Source: Bin87 sp964502995 (lineage in GTDB: Bacteria; Chloroflexota; Dehalococcoidia; Lucifugimonadales; UBA3495). Taken from it: a DNA stretch of 9,347 nucleotides. The position numbers were made by a program, and so were the translations under genes. Numbering within the stretch: the first letter of the stretch is position 1; every line of letters starts with the position of its first letter. Shown here one piece after another: positions 6,393-9,347 of the stretch. The notes under the pieces are model-generated. The model had not been told where the DNA came from. It saw only the letters and a program-made list of their open reading frames with translations, and did no database searches. The stretch spans positions 1 to 9,347 of the forward strand of contig CAZCZB010000111.1 of the NCBI GenBank assembly GCA_964502995.1. The letters run 5' to 3'.

Positions 6393-6517
6393 ATTTCCTC
6401 AACAGCCTGCCGACTTCCCAACAGCCCGCAAATTTCTCAACAGCCCGCCAATTGCCTCAACAGCCCGCGGATTTCCCAACAACCCGCAAATTGCCTCAAC
6501 AGACCCCGCAGATTTCC
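6375..6517. repeat. Decayed 19-22-bp tandem array starting inside the hydrolase stop region
   Basis: About seven imperfect units share the core CCTCAACAGCC or CCCAACAGCCCGC, with AT-rich joins such as AAATT and GGATTT. The first is TTCCTCAACAGCCTGTAGA at 6375-6393, which contains the hydrolase stop codon. Unit length drifts from 19 to 22 bp, so no frame is kept. The array ends 16 bp before the palindromic element at 6534. No terminator or promoter is recognisable inside it. Confidence 0.88.
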
Positions 6518-6533
6518 GTTTACTGTCCTTTCC

Positions 6534-6604
6534 CCGCTCATCCTGAGCCTGTCGAAGGATGACATTCAAAGCGGCGCATGGTTCGACAGGCTCACCATGA
6601 GCGG
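6534..6604. repeat. Palindromic dispersed element, short form (copy 2)
   Basis: A 71-bp element with ends CCGCTCAT (6534-6541) and ATGAGCGG (6597-6604). The inner arms GAGCCTGTCGAA (6545-6556) and TTCGACAGGCTC (6582-6593) are perfectly complementary, with a symmetrical 3-base mismatch between outer and inner stems. It would fold into one long hairpin with a 25-base loop. It sits between the hydrolase and the flavin oxidoreductase and ends 12 bases before the latter's AAGGAG ribosome site. It may therefore attenuate read-through or stabilise mRNA. Sequences of this type (CATCCTGAGCCTGTCGAAGGATG) are known as common dispersed repeats in several bacterial groups. Confidence 0.88.
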
Positions 6605-6629
6605 ATGAGAAAGAAGAAGGAGCAAAATC

Positions 6630-7781
6630 ATGGCGCACGATCTCGAAGTATTCTGGTTCTCAGAACAGCCCTACGGCCACGTCACCGAGGACGACCTGGC
6701 GCCGTATGAATCCGGCCGGATGCACTTCCCCAACACCTACTTCGATCCGGAAAAGGCGCACGTCCTCTACAGCAACTACCACGACCAGTACCAGTTGGCC
6801 GACGAAGCCGGATTCGACGGCATCATGTCCAACGAGCACCACAGCTCCTACTGGTGCATGAAGCCCTCCGTCAACGTCGATGCCGCCGTGATCACCCAGC
6901 GCACCAAGCGCGCCAAGATCGCCATGCTCGGCAACGTCATCGCCGTCAACGATCCGGTCAAGATGGCCGAGGAAATCGCCATGCTCGACTGCATCAGCGG
7001 CGGCCGGATCATCTCCGGCTTCGTGCGCGGCACGGCGGTGGAGACCCTCCACGCCGGCTACCCGCCCACCGAGAACCGCCCGCGCTTCGAGGAGGCCCAC
7101 GACCTCATCGTCAAGTGCTGGACCGAGCCCGGCCCCTTCCGCTGGGAGGGCGAATACTGGCCCCACCGCATGGTGAACCCCTGGGTCGTGCCGATTCAGA
7201 AGCCGCACCCGCCCGTGTGGTTCCCCGGCACCGGCAGCCCCGAGTCCGTGATCTGGGCCGCCAGGCACCGCTATCCCTACATGAACCTGGGCTCCCTGCT
7301 GGACCTCACCAAGCAGCTCAAGGGCATCTACCACGAGACCGCCGCCGAGGAAGGCTACGAGGCTGGCCCCGAGCACTTCGGCTACCTGATCCGCTGCCTC
7401 GTCGCCGACACCGACGAGCGCGCGCAGGAGATCGGCCGCACCTTCCTGTGGACCGAGAACCACCGCAACCGCGGGCCGATGGAGTTCAACGACCCTCCCG
7501 GTTACCAGTCCCGCGAGGCCCTGCGCATCAAGATGTCGCGGCCTCTGATCGGCACCGGCACCATGGGCCGCCGGATGTCCTACGAAGACCTGCAGGACGC
7601 CTACAACATCGTGGTCGGCAGCCCTGAGACCGTGATCGAAAAGCTGCGGCACATCCGCCAGGATCTCGAGCCCGGCTACATCCTGATCTACGGCAACGAG
7701 GGCCACATGCCCCACGAGGACGTGATGCGTTCCGTCGAACTGCTGGGCACCAGGGTGATACCGGCCCTCAAGGAAGGCTAA
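6630..7781 (+). CDS. Luciferase-like (LLM class) flavin-dependent oxidoreductase
   Basis: A 383-residue cytoplasmic enzyme of the bacterial luciferase-like superfamily, which uses reduced FMN (or F420 in some branches) to add one oxygen atom to an organic substrate. Typical features are FDGIMSNEHHSS (62-73), with the family's E-H-H segment, and IAMLGNVIAVNDPVKMAEEIAMLDCISGGRIISGFVRG (97-134), the beta-strand, helix and flavin-phosphate region. VVPIQKPHPPVWFPGTGSPESV (186-207) and a C-terminal VGSPETVIEKLRHI (328-341) complete the family pattern. Length is normal. The ATG is supported by AAGGAG about eight bases upstream. An intrinsic terminator lies 29 bases past the stop. Alkanesulfonate, ketone, long-chain alkane and terpene monooxygenases all belong here, so the substrate is open. 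The adjacent hydrolase would suit Baeyer-Villiger-type oxygenation giving an ester or lactone. That link is inference. Confidence 0.93.
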   Translation: MAHDLEVFWFSEQPYGHVTEDDLAPYESGRMHFPNTYFDPEKAHVLYSNYHDQYQLADEAGFDGIMSNEHHSSYWCMKPSVNVDAAVITQRTKRAKIAMLGNVIAVNDPVKMAEEIAMLDCISGGRIISGFVRGTAVETLHAGYPPTENRPRFEEAHDLIVKCWTEPGPFRWEGEYWPHRMVNPWVVPIQKPHPPVWFPGTGSPESVIWAARHRYPYMNLGSLLDLTKQLKGIYHETAAEEGYEAGPEHFGYLIRCLVADTDERAQEIGRTFLWTENHRNRGPMEFNDPPGYQSREALRIKMSRPLIGTGTMGRRMSYEDLQDAYNIVVGSPETVIEKLRHIRQDLEPGYILIYGNEGHMPHEDVMRSVELLGTRVIPALKEG

Positions 7782-7810
7782 CCGCCTGTCCAACACCAAT
7801 GCCAAAGGTA

Positions 7811-7840
7811 GGGGCGGGTTTCAGACCCGCCCCGTTTTAT
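7811..7840 (+). terminator. Intrinsic terminator of the flavin oxidoreductase gene
   Basis: GGGGCGGGT (7811-7819) pairs with ACCCGCCCC (7825-7833) across the loop TTCAG, and is followed by GTTTTAT. The 9-bp GC-rich stem and T-run are correctly placed 29 bases past the stop codon at 7781. The stem resembles the dispersed GGGGCGAAT hairpins, so a repeat may have been taken up as a terminator. Confidence 0.75.
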
Positions 7841-7865
7841 TGCCACACCCTCGGCCCCGAACCCA

Positions 7866-7945
7866 CCGCCGCGCAGTGGCGAATAATCATTCGCCCCGGG
7901 CAGCAACCCCCGCCGCGTAGGGGCGAATAATCATTCGCCCCGGGC
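7866..7945. repeat. Two direct copies of a GGCGAAT hairpin, 44 bp apart
   Basis: Copies at 7866-7901 and 7910-7945 share CCGCCGCG, then GGCGAATAATCATTCGCC and CCGGGC, at an offset of 44 bp. Each folds into a hairpin with loop AATC: the first has 7-bp arms (7878-7884 and 7889-7895) and the second 9-bp arms (7920-7928 and 7933-7941). They are relatives of the 28-bp palindrome at 2805-2832. They sit between converging genes, beyond the terminator at 7811. Confidence 0.85.
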
Positions 7946-8109
7946 GCATCGACGGGGATCGTCGATGGTGATGGCGCACACACGCCGGCCCCATCATGGC
8001 TGCCGACCCGTCGGAGGCCCTCCTCGTGGTTGCCCCGGCAGACGGTCGCGGCGATACGGCTTCGACCGCGATGGGTTCGCCCAGCGCCTTTCCAAAGTCT
8101 CCACCCTTT
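7946..8109. other. Unassigned intergenic stretch
   Basis: Between the hairpin pair and the palindromic element I find no gene, RNA or clear structure. Short open frames exist on both strands, but none has a ribosome site and start that fit or a recognisable protein motif. It could be the remains of a lost gene or part of a larger composite repeat. Confidence 0.5.
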
Positions 8110-8214
8110 CCGCTCATGGTGCGGAACGTCCGCCTTTGGCGGGAGCCCGCCGTAGGCCCGCCCGTGGAGGGTCGAACCACGAACTTTGTCCTTCGACAGG
8201 CTCAGGACGAGCGG
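8110..8214. repeat. Palindromic dispersed element, large form (copy 3)
   Basis: It begins CCGCTCAT (8110-8117) and ends ACGAGCGG (8207-8214). Bases 8110-8180 match the reverse complement of 271-347 nearly base for base, so copies 1 and 3 form a long inverted repeat almost 8 kb apart. The right end (GTCCTTCGACAGGCTCAGGACGAGCGG region, 8189-8214) is the standard short arm without the extra hairpin. It lies in the gap between convergent genes, about 75 bp past the stop of the minus-strand surface-protein gene. Bases 8215-8289 show only a weak CCGG-CGTA-CCGG stem before a T-run on the plus strand. Confidence 0.87.
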
Positions 8215-8289
8215 TCACAAGGAGATTACGCAACTTTGTAAAGGCCCTGCCTTCCGCTGATTGCGTGTGCCGGCGTACCGGTTTTTCGA

Positions 8290-9347
8290 TTACCGGCGGC
8301 GCCAGATCAGGTAGGCGAACACGATGATTACCAGCACTCCGACGATGATCAGGATGATGATCAGCGTGTTGCGCTGACGCGGTTCCGTTACCACGTTCTC
8401 CAGGGCGTTCCGGATGCGCGGCACGGCATCGCCTATGATGGGAATGTTTGGTCCATCCAACTCCGGCGGTTCCTCTTCGACCAGCGACGGGTCCGGCGTT
8501 GCCGTCGGCCCAAGCGCAGGCGTCGGGGTGGCCGTCGGAGTCGGCGTTGGAGTTGGCGTGAGCGTCGCAAAAGACGCCGGCGGCAGAGTCGAAGGCACGA
8601 GTTGCACCGCAACCGGTGGCAGCGTCGGCGTTGGTGTTGCCGTTGCCGTCGGGGTCGGCGTGAATGTCGGAGTGGCTGTGCGCGTCGTCGGTGTCGCGGT
8701 GGGCGCGACGCCGACGCCTCCGGCCCCGCCGCCACCGCCGCCGCCTCCCCCTGGTGCGCCGGTTCCTGGCGCCGCGGTGGCGGGAACCGCAGTCGGGAAC
8801 GGCGGCGGAGGACCAACGGTGAGCGGGACCGTGGGCGGGATTGTGAGCGGAACCGTGGGCGGCACGGTGAGCTGAATGGTCGGTGGAACCGTGGCCGGCA
8901 TGGTGGGCGGCACAACCGTTGGCCCCTCGGTGGGCGGAGCCGTTGTCGCCCCGACGGGTGGAGCCGTCGTCGCCTCAGGGGGTGCGTCCGGCGGCTGGGG
9001 TGGGGCGTCGTCCTCGTCCTCGTCCTCTTCGTGTATCACGGTGACGGTGTCCGAAGCGGTTTCTGAATTTCCGTTCCCGCAGTCCTGGGTGTACGTCACC
9101 GTTACGGGGCCGACGCCAACCCCGGTGATTGGGTAGTCGATGATTTGGTACCCATCGTCGATATCCAGCGACTTTGCCTCGCCGATTGTTATTGATCCGT
9201 TTCCTCTCTGGTCGAAATCCGATGGTGAAACCTTTGGTGAAGCCTCGAAGGGAGTCCGCTTCAGTACCAGTGTCGTCTTTTCATTCACTTGGATGACCTG
9301 ACTTGCAATATCCAAATCGACGTCGCACGTCATGTCATCTGAGCGTT
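8290..9347 (-). CDS. C-terminally anchored surface protein with Ig-like domain and Thr-Pro stalk (5' partial)
   Basis: The frame is open to the right edge. The first in-window ATG (9331-9333) falls at the start of a domain with no signal peptide, so the real start is probably outside. Numbering from that ATG (347 residues): residues 5-100 look like an all-beta Ig-like domain ending in ETASDTVTV. An acidic run HEEDEDEDD follows (101-109), then a Pro-rich part with a VPPTVPLT-type repeat (about 144-172; 12-bp DNA period near 8818-8904). Next come a poly-Gly run (195-206) and a TPTPTPTA stalk (about 211-282). Residues 323-344 form one transmembrane helix, followed by WRRR inside. The expected topology is an outside domain on a flexible stalk with a C-terminal anchor. 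The stalk is typical of Chloroflexota envelope proteins. Function is unknown. Confidence 0.8.
   Translation of the reverse strand, partial: RSDDMTCDVDLDIASQVIQVNEKTTLVLKRTPFEASPKVSPSDFDQRGNGSITIGEAKSLDIDDGYQIIDYPITGVGVGPVTVTYTQDCGNGNSETASDTVTVIHEEDEDEDDAPPQPPDAPPEATTAPPVGATTAPPTEGPTVVPPTMPATVPPTIQLTVPPTVPLTIPPTVPLTVGPPPPFPTAVPATAAPGTGAPGGGGGGGGGAGGVGVAPTATPTTRTATPTFTPTPTATATPTPTLPPVAVQLVPSTLPPASFATLTPTPTPTPTATPTPALGPTATPDPSLVEEEPPELDGPNIPIIGDAVPRIRNALENVVTEPRQRNTLIIILIIVGVLVIIVFAYLIWRRR

Noticed and set aside
6660..7805. Long minus-strand open frame opposite the flavin oxidoreductase (381 codons)
   Set aside because: It is the antisense of a well-supported gene; the Val, Gly and His-rich translation is typical of a shadow frame.
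7887..8241. Small open frames in the convergent intergenic region
   Set aside because: They run through the hairpin repeats and the palindromic element (giving LRQAQDER-type repeat translations) and lack credible starts.
8265..8287. CCGG-CGTA-CCGG followed by TTTTT as a plus-strand terminator
   Set aside because: The stem is only four base pairs and no plus-strand gene ends nearby. It lies past the stop of the minus-strand gene in the wrong orientation to serve it.

Overview
The window looks like a metagenome-assembled scaffold from a fairly GC-rich, free-living bacterium. It contains a 100-N assembly gap. Three features suggest a Chloroflexota member, possibly of the SAR202/Dehalococcoidia type: a membrane-anchored Ig-like protein with a Thr-Pro-rich stalk, a luciferase-like flavin monooxygenase beside an alpha/beta hydrolase, and many dispersed hairpin repeats. 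This placement is an inference from gene style, not from a marker gene.

Layout, left to right. Bases 1-347 hold a 19-bp tandem array running into a palindromic dispersed element. A minus-strand block follows: thioredoxin reductase (423-1343), an 18-bp tandem array containing the gap (1371-1697), a GalE-like NAD-dependent sugar epimerase (1737-2708), two hairpins, and a 782-residue exported protein (2886-5234). That protein joins an fn3 domain, a helical sensor-like region and a branched-chain-amino-acid-type binding domain. Its promoter-proximal 223 bp are duplicated in tandem, leaving a dead second 5' end (5304-5525).

Transcription then switches to the plus strand. An alpha/beta hydrolase (5598-6392) has a good promoter. 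Its last codons are the first unit of a decayed 19-bp array, which is followed by a second palindromic element. A luciferase-like flavin-dependent oxidoreductase (6630-7781) ends at a clear intrinsic terminator. A repeat-rich 500-bp convergent gap separates it from the 3' part of a surface protein on the minus strand (8290 to the right edge, 5' end outside the window).

How the parts may fit: the oxidoreductase and hydrolase could act in sequence on an organic substrate, with oxygen insertion followed by ester or C-C bond hydrolysis. The fused binding protein could sense or capture a small solute outside the membrane. TrxB and the epimerase are housekeeping or envelope-sugar genes. I see no defence system, CRISPR array, RNA gene, transposase or phage gene. 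The most unusual items are the fused binding protein, the duplication of its leader, and the repeats, where two of three short tandem arrays sit directly against the same palindromic element.
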